A DNA stretch of 64,000 nt from Macropodus opercularis. Taxonomy: Eukaryota; Chordata; Actinopteri; Anabantiformes; Osphronemidae. Location: NCBI GenBank assembly GCA_030770545.1, contig JAUCMP010000030.1:4565001-4629000 (forward strand). The letters are read 5' to 3'. Below are positions 51,866-64,000 of this stretch, one piece after another. The notes beneath the pieces were generated by a model, which saw nothing but the letters and a program-made list of their open reading frames with translations, did not search any database and was not told where the DNA came from. How positions within the stretch are numbered: position 1 is the first letter of the stretch; each line of letters begins with the position of its first letter. The position numbers were made by a program, and so were the translations under genes.

Positions 51866-54800
51866 GTGAGTACTCAGATGCTTCCAAGGCTGGGACGTCA
51901 CAGAAAAGTCGATTTGCAGAGATGCGGGAGGACGAACATTTAGTTTCCCTCTCAAGTCCGACCTTTGATTGACAGCTTCATTAACGTCCTGCTAACACAA
52001 AGAAAAACCCTCAGAACAACCTCGACGTGTATTTGTACCGTGGTACTGAAATGCACATTGTTCATTCGGTGTAGTCGTTGACTCCAACACAGCTGCTGTG
52101 CTGAGAGCAGACTGGCCTGTAGGGTGGAGACCAGTTGATGGAGAAAGCATCACAGAGGTCGTCTAGATTTGATGAAGCCTGGTCATGATGTGCTTTGCAA
52201 GGTGGTGGTCATACGCGTGTTGCTGAGTCCACAGCCTATAGTCCCGCCTGATGTGAAGACGTGTCCCGTAGCGTGAGGCTGCCTGACCGTGACGCTTCTC
52301 TTCACGCGCTGCTTCCTTAGACGCTGTGTGACCGACGCTGGTCTGGTTCGGGACCATGCGACTGTGGTTGAGTCTCCAGATTAGGCTGATCAGTGGAGAG
52401 TTGGAGACGGTGCAGGGGATGGTGCTGTCACTGCTGGAGCCACTGATAGAAACTGAAATGATGCAACTCAAATATTAATGTAATACAGTGACGTGTGTAG
52501 TTTCTGGGCCTTGTGAGATTCATCGAACGCTCACCCAGGCTCTCCTCCCGTTTGTGCTGCTGACGGTGCAGCTGTCGTCCACATCGGTAGCATCGTGTGA
52601 GCGTAGCAGAGAGCTGCGGGTGTAGCAGAGCGGCTGTTCAGTCCGCTGGGCTGTGGTTGTGCTGTGGAGGGCGGTGGTGGACCAGCTGAGTCCAGGTTTA
52701 GGGTGGATCCCCTCTGAGCTGCAGCTCATCCAGTTTCCTACCTGCTCCAGGTGGACTTTACAAACAAATGGATTGACGCAGCTTTGAATTAATGAGGATT
52801 ATTTTACTCAGTGGAAGTAAAACCTACCTACCTATCGTTCAGTGGCTTTATTTTGTGTAAACACACACACGCAGAAGCTTCACTTTGGAGACTGGAGCTG
52901 GAGAATGAAAGGTTGTGTCAGATAGTTTGTGTGTTTGTCTCACCGGACACTTTTAAGTAGATAAATGAGTCCTTGTTACTGGTTCTGGTGCTGGTCAAGC
53001 ACTGGAATCTGCCCTGGTCCTGAACCTTGACCCTCGTCAGCTGCAGTGAGGCGTTTCCTCCGGAGATCTGATCCTGGAACAGTGACGTCCTGCCTGTGAA
53101 GCGCTGGTCCTGGTTTGTGAGCTGGTCTCGGTAGTCATGGCAGGAGTGGACATGAAGGTCACATCAAGGTCAGCGTCTCCCTGAAAGTTTCCATGGCAAC
53201 ACACGACGCAAACATTCATACAGAATTAGATGATTTAATTATTTAGAGGTGTTAAATATTAATTAATTGAGGATCCTATAGCTGATTTAGTTCTACTTGA
53301 GTATTTCTTCGCTTTCTTGTTTCACTGTGATCATTTAGTCGACAGTTCACCCGGTGTAAAATTGAAAAGCTGCTTTCTGTCGTGTGAAACAGGCCTCGTG
53401 GAGTTTGTGTTGTGCCAATCGCTGTATTTTTGGTTTTGAAGTGTCAAACGCTTCTAGTTCTTTTACGCAGCATAAAAATCTTCCCATTGTCACTTACGTT
53501 GATGCTGTAATGAAACTTCTGTTTATTATAAATAAAACTTGTGTTAATGAAACCAGCTCAGAAATAGACGGCGTCGTCTGCTCTAAACGCTCGGCACCAA
53601 ATGGAATCCGATTCAGTTCATTTCACTTTTTCATGTGTTTTTCTTGCTGGCTTTTAATATTTTTCTTGTTATGGGGGTTTGTGTGTTTCATAATCAGGCG
53701 ATGTCCGTGACTCACACATCCAGCAGACAAAGAACGGGCCTGGCTCTGATTATCCGGTCCGCACAGCCGTCCCTGAGCAGGTCCGTTCTAAACAGAACCA
53801 TCGTGTTTCTCTACAGATGTGACGTCGTTGAGGTGCGTCCAGATCAGGTGCGTCATGGATGAACATGTTCCAGTTAACGGAGGGCTGGGACCAAGTCCCC
53901 GACGCCGCTGGAGGAAGAGACCTACTGGGAGGAGGAAGAGCGTTTTTCTATTGGCTGGGATCGGTAGGAGAATTTCTCTAGTATGTTATTACCAGTAATG
54001 AGTGCGTCGCCTTCGCTGTGATCTTTAATACGCGCAGGCGTAATGATGACACGTTGGGGTCCAGTCTCTGACGATGATGTTACACACATTGCTCTAAACC
54101 GAGTCTCTAGGTGGAGACGCAGCGTAGTTAGTTGATAGCAGTTTAAACCAGGTAGTGGTTTGCTGACGCATCAATATGTGACGTGTCTAATGTGTCTAAT
54201 GTGAATGTTTGATGCTGGCTTGATTCTCGTTGCGTCTCTCGGGGCAGGGCGAGCGTGTCCTGGAGGGATTCCTTCAGACATCAGGGTCGGAGTAAACCTC
54301 CGGCTGGTCGCCTCCTCTCAGACCTACCTGATCCCGCAAGAGTCCAGAACCACAGGACGGACACGACCAGTGAGAACTGGGTGAGACTGGGTCTGCTCAT
54401 GTCAGGTTAGTCCTCAGTTCAATAAAGATTTCGGTTTCCTCCAGATCATCGTTAGGTGCGACGGTCTCCCCAGAACCGTGACACTGAGCGGATGCTCGTG
54501 AGCAGGGAGGGAACCAACTGGATCCGATCCGTCACTGACCTCACGCAAACCGATTACTTGCGTTTGTTTTATTGTAGTTTTCTCTACATTTAGACTAAAT
54601 TAGTAAAAACACAAAGTGGAACGGTTTTCTTCACGTCACTTCATTTTCCTAAGTTACATGTGGAGTGAGCTGACACCTTTCAAAATAAAGCTGTGATGAT
54701 GCTTTAGTAGCTCACAAATGAGCTAGAAGATTTAATGATTTGATTGTGTTATAACAACCTTAATGACCTGAAGACCTCAAGTTACTGTTGGTACCAGCAC

Positions 54801-55602
54801 CACGGCGGCAGACACAGGGAAGGAGAGCTTCATTTAACATCAACTGTCGTTTCAGTCTTGCACGTTGCAGGTAAAAGTCCAGGTTCACGTCCAGAGTCCA
54901 GGACTTGCTTCTTGACCCGGAATCCACAGAGACCAGTAAATGTCTAGATCTGATCCAGGAGATTCTCTCGATGTTTGTCTCTGTTTGTGTGGAAGGAGGA
55001 GGGAACGACATCTGTTTCCATTGACGCGGCTCAGTCCGTCCACTACTGGCTCAAGGTGTACGGATACGCGTCGGTTCCTAAAGGTGAGGTAACGACAACA
55101 ACAGCGATGCTTTACGCACGGTCACGTACTCTACGCGTCCACGGCTTCTTTGCACGGGGTAGATTAGAGCCGATTCCTGAGGGCCTTTCACTGGCTGCAG
55201 GGTCTCCTCAGAGGAGGACGGATCGCTGCTGGCTCATCCAAAAACCAGAGGCGAGCGTTAATCTACACACGAACGCACACAGTTCACTTCCTGTCCTAGA
55301 GAAATGGCGCCAACGTTTACTTATGTCGGTTATTTATATGCTCATTTTCATATTAGAAATCAATCAGATATCAGTAGAACTAATAGAGGTGACAAGTCAC
55401 GTTAAACACTCACACTGTACATGATCCTATTTAACCTGTGTGTTTCTAATATAAATGCACAGACGAGTTTTAGGTCACGTCATTGTGATGTTTGTGTTTT
55501 TACCCTGCAGGCCAAGAAAGTTCTACACCGGGCAGCACAACGAGAGCCGCTGCTACGTTCTGCACCAGGACGAGAAAAGCCAAAGCCCCACTGAGAACGT
55601 AG
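51864..55602 (+). CDS. Candidate small four-exon gene, copy B
   Basis: Exons corresponding to copy A: first exon edge at 51,865, then 54,248-54,380, 54,996-55,083 and 55,511-55,602. No change was noticed inside the modelled coding parts, although introns and the downstream region differ at several positions. That is weakly in favour of a real gene but could be chance at this divergence. Confidence 0.3.
52191..53160 (-). pseudogene. B7/HHLA2-like immunoglobulin gene relic, copy B
   Basis: Exons at 53,160-52,944 (V-set half), 52,781-52,535 (C-set) and about 52,452-52,191 (third Ig domain, frameshifted) match copy A, including the frameshift. One substitution near 53,033 lies in the V-set exon. 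The exon order and donors are preserved; the upstream stop and the missing signal and membrane exons are also shared. Confidence 0.8.
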
Positions 55603-55770
55603 CACCAAGAACCGACGCCAGAAAACCTACACGGTTTGTCAGACGCTGCAGCAAACTGCGCTTACGTGACACTGACCCACAGGGAGTTTGAGGACAGGCT
55701 GAGCGAAGGATGGCGCTCATACACACTCTAGTGTGTTACTGTGGCGCTGATTACTGTACAACAAAGGAGC

Positions 55771-56378
55771 AACCCCCTCCTCCCCCACACTGAGCTCTCT
55801 GCCTTCCTCACATTGAGGGAGGTGGAGTCATTTCAACGCTGCAGAACAAAGTGAAGAGTTGCCTGAATCAACTGAAACCGTGACTATGCAGCACTGTTCA
55901 GAAACACATACGCGTCTGTCCAGCCAGTCGACGATAGGAACTTGAAGCTGAGCGTTAGAAACGATGTTTGAATGGTAGTGATGCAAACAGAGTCACTACA
56001 CAGGCCCTGAATAAAATACTAGCAACCACAGACATCGGCCAAACTAAGGAGTCGATGCCCCGGAGGAGCAGCAGAACCAGCGTCTGCTCAACCAACGTGA
56101 CGGACGGCGGACGCAGCGGCTCAGCTGAAGCCTGAACATTCTACCCATGCGCTGCTACGCAGACACGTCCACGTGTTGGTTCTGCTTTTAAGTTTGAGGA
56201 AGTGCACACACAGTAACATGCTATAAATGACACTGACTGTGTTTCTGGACTTTATTGATTTGTATCTATTATTGGAAATTCTATCAAATGTACGGTTTAC
56301 CAAAAAAAAGCAGCAACATGACAAAGTCTCCCTCAGCAAACTGTTGGACCGACTCACGTTTGTTAATGTGTTCTTGGA
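55771..56378 (+). repeat. Copy B of the minisatellite relic and LINE 5' flank
   Basis: Counterpart of 17,735-18,342. Four or five substitutions from copy A. It ends at GTGTTC directly before the LINE. Confidence 0.85.
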
Positions 56379-58803
56379 ATATCTGACTGTCAAATGCAGC
56401 CTTTTTATCTCCCAAGGGAGTTTACTGTGGTCATGGTCACGGCTGTGTACATTCCACCGGATGCTAATGCTAACACAGCTATCGGACTCCTGCATGCTAG
56501 CGTTAACAACAAGCAGAGCACGTACCCTGACGCTGTGCAGATCATAGCAGGAGACTTTAACCATGCGGACTTAAAGGCAGCTCTCCCTAAGTTCCACCAG
56601 CACGTAAAGTGCGCTACTAGGGGAGAGAAGACTCTGGACAAGGTCTATTCCAACATCAAACTGGGCTACAGGGCCAGACCACTACCACACCTGGGCCAGT
56701 CTGACCACCTGTCCCTGCTGCTCATTCCTGCATATGCCCCCGTCAAGAAAACGGCTCCCACCATCACAAAGACTGATGGTGCCTCCCAGCAGCTGCAGGA
56801 CTGTTTTGACAGAACCAACTGGGAGGTCTTTGAACATCAGGACCTGGAGATGTTCACAGACAGTGTACTGTGCTACATCAAGAACTGCATAGACACGGTC
56901 ACAGTGGACAAACGCATCAGGGTCTACCCCAACCAGAAGCCCTGGATGACCCGGAAGGTCCAGCAGCTGCTGAGGAAGAGGAACAACGCCTACAGGTCTG
57001 GCGACAGAGATCTCTACAGCGCAGCCCGAGCTGACTTGAAGAGAGGCATCAGAGAGGCCAGAGCAGACTACAGGAGGAGGATTGAGGGCCACCTGGACAG
57101 TAACAACAGCCGGCAGGTGTGGCAGGACGTCCAGCACCTCACCAAGTACAGGACCAACGTCAAAGCTGCTGAAGGTGACCTCACGCTAGCAGAGGAACTA
57201 AATATCTACTTTGCTCGCTTTGAGGTTTCTGCACCTGAAGCGGCGCAGCTACACCACACGGTGCACAGCAGCACGGTCCTCAGTCTGGAGCGGCACGAGG
57301 TGAGACGTACCCTCCGAGCCGTCAACCCGAGGAAGGCGACTGGTCCTGATGGCGTCCCAGGACGTGTGCTGAGGGACTGTGCAGACGAGCTGACTGAGGT
57401 CTTCACAAAGACCTTCAACCGGTCCCTGGCACAGTCCACTGTCCCCCCCTGCCTGAAGTCCTCCACCATAGTCGCCCTGCCCAAGAAGCCCCACATCTCC
57501 AGCCTCAATGACTACAGACCAATAGCACTCACCCCAGTCGTGATGAAGTGCTTCGAAAAACTGGTCCGTAGCCACATCACAGCAGCTCTGCCCTCAAGAC
57601 TCGACCCACACCAGTTTGCTTACAGAGCAAACCGATCCACAGAGGAGCCATAGCAACAGCGCTACATGCTGCTCTGTCACACCTGGAGCAGCAGGGCAGC
57701 TACGTGAGGATGCTCTTTGTGGATTACAGCTCGGCTTTCAACACCATCCTCCCACACAAGCTGGTGGCCACATTCAACCTGCATGTGGATCCGCAGCTTC
57801 CTCTCTGGTCGCAGACAGGCCCCCACACATCCACGGCCCTGAGCCTCAGCACCGGCTCCCCCCAGGGCTGTTAGTCCGCTGCTCTACTCGCTCTACACAC
57901 ACGACTGCAGCCCTGTCCATCACTGCAACACCATCATAAAGTTTGCAGACGACACTACAGTGGTGGCTCATCTCTGACGGGGACGAGTCTGCCTACAGAG
58001 ACGAGGTGGAGCAACTAGTGATGTGGTGTACGACCAACAACCTTCTCCTCAACATTTCAAAAACAAAAGAACTCATAATAGACTTCAGGAGAAAAAAGAC
58101 AGACGTTCCACCATTACACATCGGCAGGGACTGTGTGGAGAGGGTGGCAGACTTCCGCTTCCTGGGAGTACACATAGAGGAGAGTCTGACCTGGAGCGCA
58201 AACACCTCTGAGCTGCTGAAAAAGGCCCAGCAGAGACTGTAACAACATCACACAAAGACTGTTGGTGTCCTTTTACAGAGCTAGCATAGAAAGTATACTA
58301 ACATACTGTATATGCATATGGTTCACCAGCAGCACAGCAGCTCAGAGGAAAGCTCTCCAAGGGGTCATCAACACCGCACAGAAGATTGTTGGCTGCCCTC
58401 TCCCCACATTGGAAAACCTACACAGCTCCCGTTGCCTCAGGAAAGCACAGGACATTGTGAAAGACACTTCTCACCCAGGCCACTCCCTGTTTGAACTGCT
58501 GCCCTCAGGCAGACGGTACAGACTATGCAAGACTAGGACTAACAGACTCAAGCACAGTTGTTATCCCACTTTACTATCCGCTCTGAACGCTGCTAAAAAA
58601 TAATGCAAAACTCAAGTCTGGACCAATGCAATGTACGATGTTTGTGTGGGTTTTTAGATGTTTTTTTTACTCTTATTTATTGTTTTAGTTTTTTTACCTC
58701 GTATGAATGATGCACTGTATGGAAAGCACCTGTTAAATGACTGGAGAGCACTTTTTTAAATTTCACTGTACAAGTGACAGCGACAATAAAGAATCGATCT
58801 GTT
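56379..58803 (+). mobile_element. 5'-truncated EN-RT LINE, copy B
   Basis: Counterpart of 18,343-20,767. Only one substitution was noticed (an AGC to AAC change near 56,504, Ser to Asn in the nuclease part), and all frameshifts and stops are shared. The 419-codon frame is at 56,394-57,653 and the remaining RT frames at 57,648-58,603. The TGTTC target duplication is present at both ends. Confidence 0.88.
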
Positions 58804-59432
58804 CAGGAATTTATCAGGTTTAATCAACTTACAGATGACACCGGTACAGTTGAGGATGGGGGTTTAGTCTGTTTTATTTTTACAGTTTTGCTACGACCTG
58901 ATACAGGTTAAGATGCAATTCATTGAATCTCTTACTGGTGGGTGGAGGTTTCAAAAATCAAAGGAGCTTAAAATGAACATGTAGCATTCGGTCTACTCTG
59001 GCTGAATGTTTCTAGCTAACAGACATTGACCACAGGGGAAGGAGAGCTAGCACGCTTGCTCTTTCTTTGCCGTATGACAACCACGCTTTCTCTGCAGAAT
59101 AAGGGAGAAGGGGGTGGTGCAAGAGAGTCCGGCTCAGCCGAGTTTGGTGGATGGACAAAGGGGCTTGAAAACCAGAAGGTGCGTAAAAGGCACGACAGGG
59201 TTACTCCCAAACCCAGCCAACACACATAGAGACGCCTTCACACACACGCTACACGCACAACCTCACACACAAGCAGCAGAGAGAGAGTCCCAAGAGCACC
59301 GACGCAGGGAGAAAGTGGACGTCCTCCGAAGAAAGAGCTGGGGTTGAAACCCGGGTAAGACGGCAGCGAAGGGGCCTGGATCCGGTGCCGCCGCCGTGTC
59401 CGAACAGAACAAACGAACCGCTGGAATGGATC

Positions 59433-59780
59433 GTTTCTGGTCCTTCAGCTGGTCGGACAGCCGGGCGCAGGTGGCCTGGATGTACCAGCCGCGCTGGCGG
59501 AGGGCACGCAAACCCAGCTCGTCTGTGACCTCTGCAGCATTCATAGCGTTGGGCAGATGCTGGGAGGGGAAACTGAAATGTATCGAGCTGGTTCCGAAAA
59601 CTCACGTCAGTGAAGGTGCTAAACGTCACGTGTATGCGCCAAAGAAACAAATGCGACCTCACCTGTTTATTTGCCAACACGAGCAGCGCAGCGTCTCCGA
59701 GTTGGTCCTCGGCGAACATGCTGGACGGCTCCTCGCCTCGTTCACTCGCTCTCTGCCGTTGCTGAGCCCGAGAACCAAAA
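59433..59780 (-). pseudogene. ARF1-like relic, copy B
   Basis: Exon A at 59,780-59,663 and exon B at 59,559-59,433, identical to copy A as far as I can see, including the 4-bp deletion, the changed NKxD and the CGA in place of the stop. Confidence 0.82.
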
Positions 59781-60111
59781 CACAGCATTTACAGCATTAA
59801 AACCTGTGACCAGGGATGAACAAAGGTTTACCTGAACAGTCCATTCCAACAAAAACGATCCCTCTCAGGTTGAAAGCTGTGGAAATAATTCTATGCAAAT
59901 GACTCCTGCTGCTTAATAATTCGCTTCTCTGGATAAAAGCCACATCCTCATATTCATGCCCACGCGGAGACGTCAGACTCCCAGTGAACCACACAGAATC
60001 CAACTGCTGGACAGTAACAACTCTCTTCAATCCTCAAGGCTGAGGACAAATGAGACACGAGGATGTTTCACACTGTCTGTTAATGTACAGCTGGTAGATG
60101 GTTCATCGTCC

Positions 60112-60166
60112 CTTGACATTTTCTGACACACTTGCAACGGTGCCGGTATTTTTGGCCATGACTGTA
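60112..60166 (-). mobile_element. Tc1-type terminal repeat relic, copy B
   Basis: Same TACAGTCATGGCCAAAAATA terminus as at 22.1 kb. Confidence 0.55.
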
Positions 60167-61588
60167 CATGTTCAGCCTGGAATTTAGCTGCAGTTTCATC
60201 ATCGTCGTCATGTCAGGAAAACACAGATTGGCATAATGTGGACCTTTGACAACTGAATACTTCACCAGTCATGGCTTCACCAGCCTCAGCCTCATCCCTT
60301 AAGCACCGATGAGGACACCTATGGGCAGCAATGTTCACCAACACCAGCTACCACCCCCACCCCTCCTCACCTTCAGTGTTCTGGAGGTAGTGGCGCCACA
60401 GCGCCCACACTGTGAAGCTGATGTTCTTGTATTCACAGTTTCAACATTAAGCTGAAGTTACATGATGCAAAATAATAGAGTATCATTATATGGGTTGAAC
60501 ACCAGCCTTGTACTTCAACCGCACTTAAGCTTGTGTTGGGCCTCTACCACTAGGCACAGTAGCAGACTAACCATCTGCTGCTGGGAGATTTCTCTGATAT
60601 ATTTAGCTACTTCATGCTTTTTAGATAAATGAATATGCTTGTATATAATGTTAAAACCTAAAAAAAATAATTTCCCCCCCATCTTCAAAAGTCAGATGTT
60701 GAGTTGTTGGTAGTTGGTAGATTAAAGCAGACGTTAGTAACCAACCCAGTGGAGCTTTGCCTGCTCCACTGTTTCATTTCATTATCATCTCAGATTTCCT
60801 TCATTTCTCTGGTGACCCTTAGAGGCTACACTCATTCGGTAGCAGCTGCTTCTTCTTGAATGTCTCCATCTAGAGGCTAAATCTATACAACTGGAACCTA
60901 AAGTTTAGTCCGGTTAAATATTTACAGGTGTTTCTACCTGCCAGTTCTATCCTGGACTGTCCACTGGACTCTGTGGAGGAGGTGGATGAGAGGAGCTGAC
61001 ATCCATCATGGACAATGCTTCTCACCCACTGCATCAACTGTGGAGGCTCTGGCCTTGGGGGGGGAAAAAAATAGTCAAAGACCGTTTTACAGTACATTAC
61101 AACTGTATCCACATGACTGACCCTAAAGAGAGTAACAGGACAGAACAGCATTAAAACAAGCCATTTCATGCTCGTTTCTGGGCCACGTGTTTGAACAGGC
61201 CGCTGTACAAGCGCTACCATCAAAGAGCAGCACATCCTCCCAGTCACAAATAAGCATTAACTTGTGCTTCTCAGATGGAGGAACCAGCCCCATAGGTTTA
61301 CTCACAGCCAGTGATCCTGAACCTGCAGCTTGGGACACGGCTGCAGACGCCACACAGACCTTAGAACCGTCCGCGAAGGAGGACGTGCAGTCTGGTGGAC
61401 TGGCGTCAGGAGGCACTTCTCCATCCTGGTTCTGCACAGCGGGTTCCAGATCCGTCAGGGGAGACGGGAGCACACGGAGAGAACCAAACAACACGAGTTG
61501 TTACAGCTTCTGAACTGCAAACCTCAGGTTCATGGTGCTCCTTTCAGCCCGTGCAGACTCTGGCCAATCAGTCCTCACATGTACATCC
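60167..61588. other. Copy B counterpart of 22,131-23,552
   Basis: Same exon-like minus-strand stretches (around 61.07-60.93 and 61.49-61.30 kb), not recognised. One substitution near 60,488. Confidence 0.3.
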
Positions 61589-62298
61589 TGGCCCCATAGC
61601 AACATGTATGTTGACACAAACATTCTAAAAACCTTTAGGCAACAAACAGCGGCAGAGAGAGGTAGGAATTTTTACAGCTCTGCTAAAAACGTGCATTTAC
61701 TTGTATTTTGTGTTCAGTTCATCCTAGTTTCGTTCAGGAAGATGTTAAGTGACTTAAGCAGCTTATTTCTGTAGAGTCAATGACTTTTATTACTTTGAAT
61801 CTACTTCACTGAAACCAGCTTTGGATGCGTCAGTGTGTGTTACAGGGATCATTATGTTGATTAGTGCTTGATTTGGTTAAATGTGGATTTTCAAAAATCA
61901 GAGGACACAGTAATAGAGTAAAGCCTCTGAAAAATATTACTATGAAGCTTTTACTGAAACATGGAATGAAGCTGCATTTACCTTCAACGCAAACGCGTTT
62001 TGTGGCCACACATGTGAACTTTTCCATTCCAATTACGCTGCATCTGTAACAGACAGGTGCTGATGGGACAATACAGAGTGAGGAGACGTCCCTGCTGGGG
62101 TTTATTTGGGCCACGCGTCAATTTAACGCAGCTTCTGCAGCTCTGACCATGTTCATTTCAGCCTGTGCAGACTCATCCTGGCCCCATAGCAACATGTATG
62201 TTGACACAAACATTCTAAAAACCTTTAGGCAACAAACAGCGGCAGAGAGAGGTAGGAATTTTTACAGCTCTGCTAAAAACGTGCATTTACTTGTATTT
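61589..62298. repeat. Copy B of the ~120-bp local direct repeat pair
   Basis: Members at 61,589-61,716 and 62,174-62,298, with the same spacer as in copy A. Confidence 0.9.
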
Positions 62299-62557
62299 TC
62301 TGTCAGTGCATCCTTTTACTGGACTCAGCCACGATGTGTCCGTTTGCTTTACTCGCTTTGAATTGGCTACATTGACTTTGTGCTGATTTGACTAAAGCTC
62401 GGAGTCCGAGAGGAACCAGGCCATAGACGCTGGTTGTCCGGGTTTAAAGTTAACACAGCGGGGACATTTAACCTGCAATAAATTGACATGGTTGGACGGG
62501 TGAGAGGTTTTAAGGGAGGCCTGAGAGTCGACAGCTGTGTAAAGCTCTCGGTGGCAG

Positions 62558-62649
62558 GAGCTAACGGTTAGCATCGCTGTGTGCTAACGGTTAGCATCGC
62601 TGTGAGCTAACGGTTAGCATCGCTGTGTGCTAACGGTTAGCATCGCTGT
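62558..62649. repeat. 23-bp palindromic minisatellite, four units
   Basis: Same unit as at 24,522 but four copies instead of six, and a different order of the GTGA and GTGT variants. The 46-bp difference accounts exactly for the offset change. Confidence 0.95.
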
Positions 62650-62872
62650 GTGCTAACGCTTCTTATGCTAAAGATGAGCGCCTGCATGGCGGTGCTAGCC
62701 GTTAGCACGCCGATGCTAAGTGAAGCTCGGTACCTGCTCCTGTGTCCCACTCTCCCCTCTGAGAGGTTCCTCCTTTGGGGAACCGACCACGGCCTCCGCT
62801 TCTCCGGCAGAACGAACACGTCCAGACCAAGTCACGCAGCCAAGTCCACGACACTCTGTGCAGACAGGAAGC

Positions 62873-62886
62873 GTTGCTATGGCGAC
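62873..62886 (-). promoter_or_regulatory. RFX X-box match, copy B
   Basis: GTCGCCATAGCAAC on the minus strand, unchanged from copy A although a substitution lies 14 bp away. Confidence 0.45.
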
Positions 62887-63513
62887 GCTTTGTTAGGTTC
62901 AGGCCGTCCCCTGGTCTCTGGTCTGCACAAGTATAATGAGCTTGAACAATGATCTGTTATTGTGGGACTGTGTTGGTACGTGAATAACGTTACGGTTCCT
63001 TATCATTACGCTGTGTGATACTCCTAGAAAGTAAACACGTAAATGGCTGCAGCCGCTTCACAGGCGTCACACGTTAGATTCCCTGTCACACGCTGCTGTT
63101 CCTGTGACGCAGCCAGAGCTGAATTAATTGGGTTTAGTTACTGTAAGTTAATGGTACGAACTGGAGTTTGGGGAGCGAACGTGACGTCATCTTGGTGGTG
63201 GCCAACATCTCAGAGAACAGCAGCATGTTCCACTAACACTGACTACAGAGGCTGAGTGGAAGGTGCTCATGTTCCCCAGCCTGACGTATTGAACACGAGG
63301 TCACAGGTCAAACAACGCGCGACACCGAGGAGAAACGTTCTCACCGAGGTTTGCAAAGCAGCTGCTGGGAGCGAAACCTTCTGCGACACGTCAGCCTGCG
63401 TCCACCTAGAAAAGACTGCATCCGTGTGTTTCTGCCATTAAACACGGACCCAATGTGAAGCTCTGCTTGTTCATCCTGATTATTGGATTTGAAATTGAAA
63501 ACACAATGTTTTC

Positions 63514-64000
63514 ATGGTGTCACTGACATTTGATTCCAAAATAAACTTTAGTATTGTGTCATTACAGATGAGACAACGAGAAGAAAGGAAGATAGAAAAG
63601 ATGGAGGTTATAGTTGAAGAGGAAGAGGACAAGGAGGAGGTAAAGGAGGAGGAGGTGGAGGAGGTGGAAAATAGAAAAAAAAAGAGGGAGACAATAAAAA
63701 AGGAGAAAAGGGAAGAAAAGGACAAACTAAAGAGGGAGAAAAGAGAAAGAAAAAGAGAGGAAAAAGAGGAGAAAGAAAAAAGAAAAAGAGAGAAAAAGGA
63801 GGAGAAAGAAGAAAGAAAAAGAGAGAAAGAGGAGGAGAAAGAGAAAAGAAAAAGGGAAATAAGGAAAGAAAAGGAAAGGAGAAAGAAGAAGAAAGAGGAG
63901 GAAAAATTAAGAAAACTAGTTTTAGAAACGATTAAAGAAACAAGAATTAAATGCGAGAAATGGGAGAAACAAAACTACAGAAATTATAATTGGCAACGTG
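63514..64000 (+). other. Lys/Glu-rich open frame, copy B (cut by window end)
   Basis: Counterpart of 25,524-26,066. The frame is still open at the last base. Same low-complexity composition and the same acceptor-like TGTCATTACAG just before the ATG near 63,569. Confidence 0.25.

Larger units (their letters stand above)
38070..64000. repeat. Copy B of the ~38-kb direct duplication (runs off the window)
   Basis: This is the second copy of 1-26,010. Differences with consequences: a cluster of three changes near 40.22 kb adds a stop in the Penelope reading frame; 28 bp are missing in the Tc1 relic near 43.2 kb; a substitution at 47.9 kb creates a stop in a long open frame; about 5 bp are missing near 49.89 kb; and the 23-bp minisatellite has four units instead of six. 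The copy is still matching copy A where the window ends, so its right limit is unknown. Confidence 0.97.

Overview
The window is vertebrate nuclear DNA, almost certainly from a teleost fish. The evidence is vertebrate splice signals, a fish-type NLR NACHT fragment, a fish B7/HHLA2-like immunoglobulin relic, an ARF GTPase relic with an intron, and many teleost repeats: a Penelope-like element, Tc1/mariner relics, an EN-RT non-LTR retrotransposon, an L2/Rex-type LINE tail and tRNA-headed SINE-like repeats. There is no prokaryotic gene organisation. Nothing here is a clearly intact conventional protein-coding gene.

The dominant feature is a direct repeat with a period of about 38 kb. Bases 1-26,010 recur at 38,070-64,000, so about 1.7 periods are visible. 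The copies differ by scattered substitutions (roughly 0.1-0.2 % by eye) and a few indels: 28 bp near 5.15 kb, about 5 bp near 11.85 kb, and two 23-bp units in a minisatellite near 24.6 kb. The coordinate offset therefore falls from +38,069 to +38,041, +38,036 and +37,990. The breakpoints are not in the window. A recent tandem duplication and an assembly haplotype duplication both fit.

Layout of one period in copy A coordinates: a minus-strand Penelope-like retroelement with RT, GIY-YIG and a degenerate hammerhead-ribozyme motif (98-3,970); an exon-like cassette inside a dispersed repeat (4.45-4.81 kb); a chimeric Tc1 relic (4.82-5.40 kb); an NLR NACHT fragment (6.14-6.40 kb); assorted LINE and LTR-like relics (7.3-13.2 kb); a promoter-like CpG-rich first exon (13.4-13.83 kb) that may begin a small unrecognised plus-strand gene with exons at 16.2, 16.96 and 17.48 kb; a decayed B7-like gene on the minus strand inside its presumed intron 1 (14.15-15.12 kb); a 5'-truncated LINE (18.34-20.77 kb); an ARF pseudogene (21.4-21.74 kb); and a palindromic minisatellite next to an RFX X-box match (24.5-24.9 kb).

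The part seen once (26.0-38.07 kb) is mostly repeat: purine minisatellite, a tandem array of tRNA-like modules, a tRNA-headed SINE-like repeat, a 9-unit inverted-repeat minisatellite (31.0-31.9 kb), a degenerate LINE fragment, an older paralogue of the LINE target that lacks the LINE (33.5-34.1 kb), triplet repeats, an L2/Rex LINE tail and a second exon-like cassette. The best biological leads are the Penelope element with its ribozyme-like motif, the occupied and empty LINE sites, the triplicated exon cassette and the 38-kb duplication itself.
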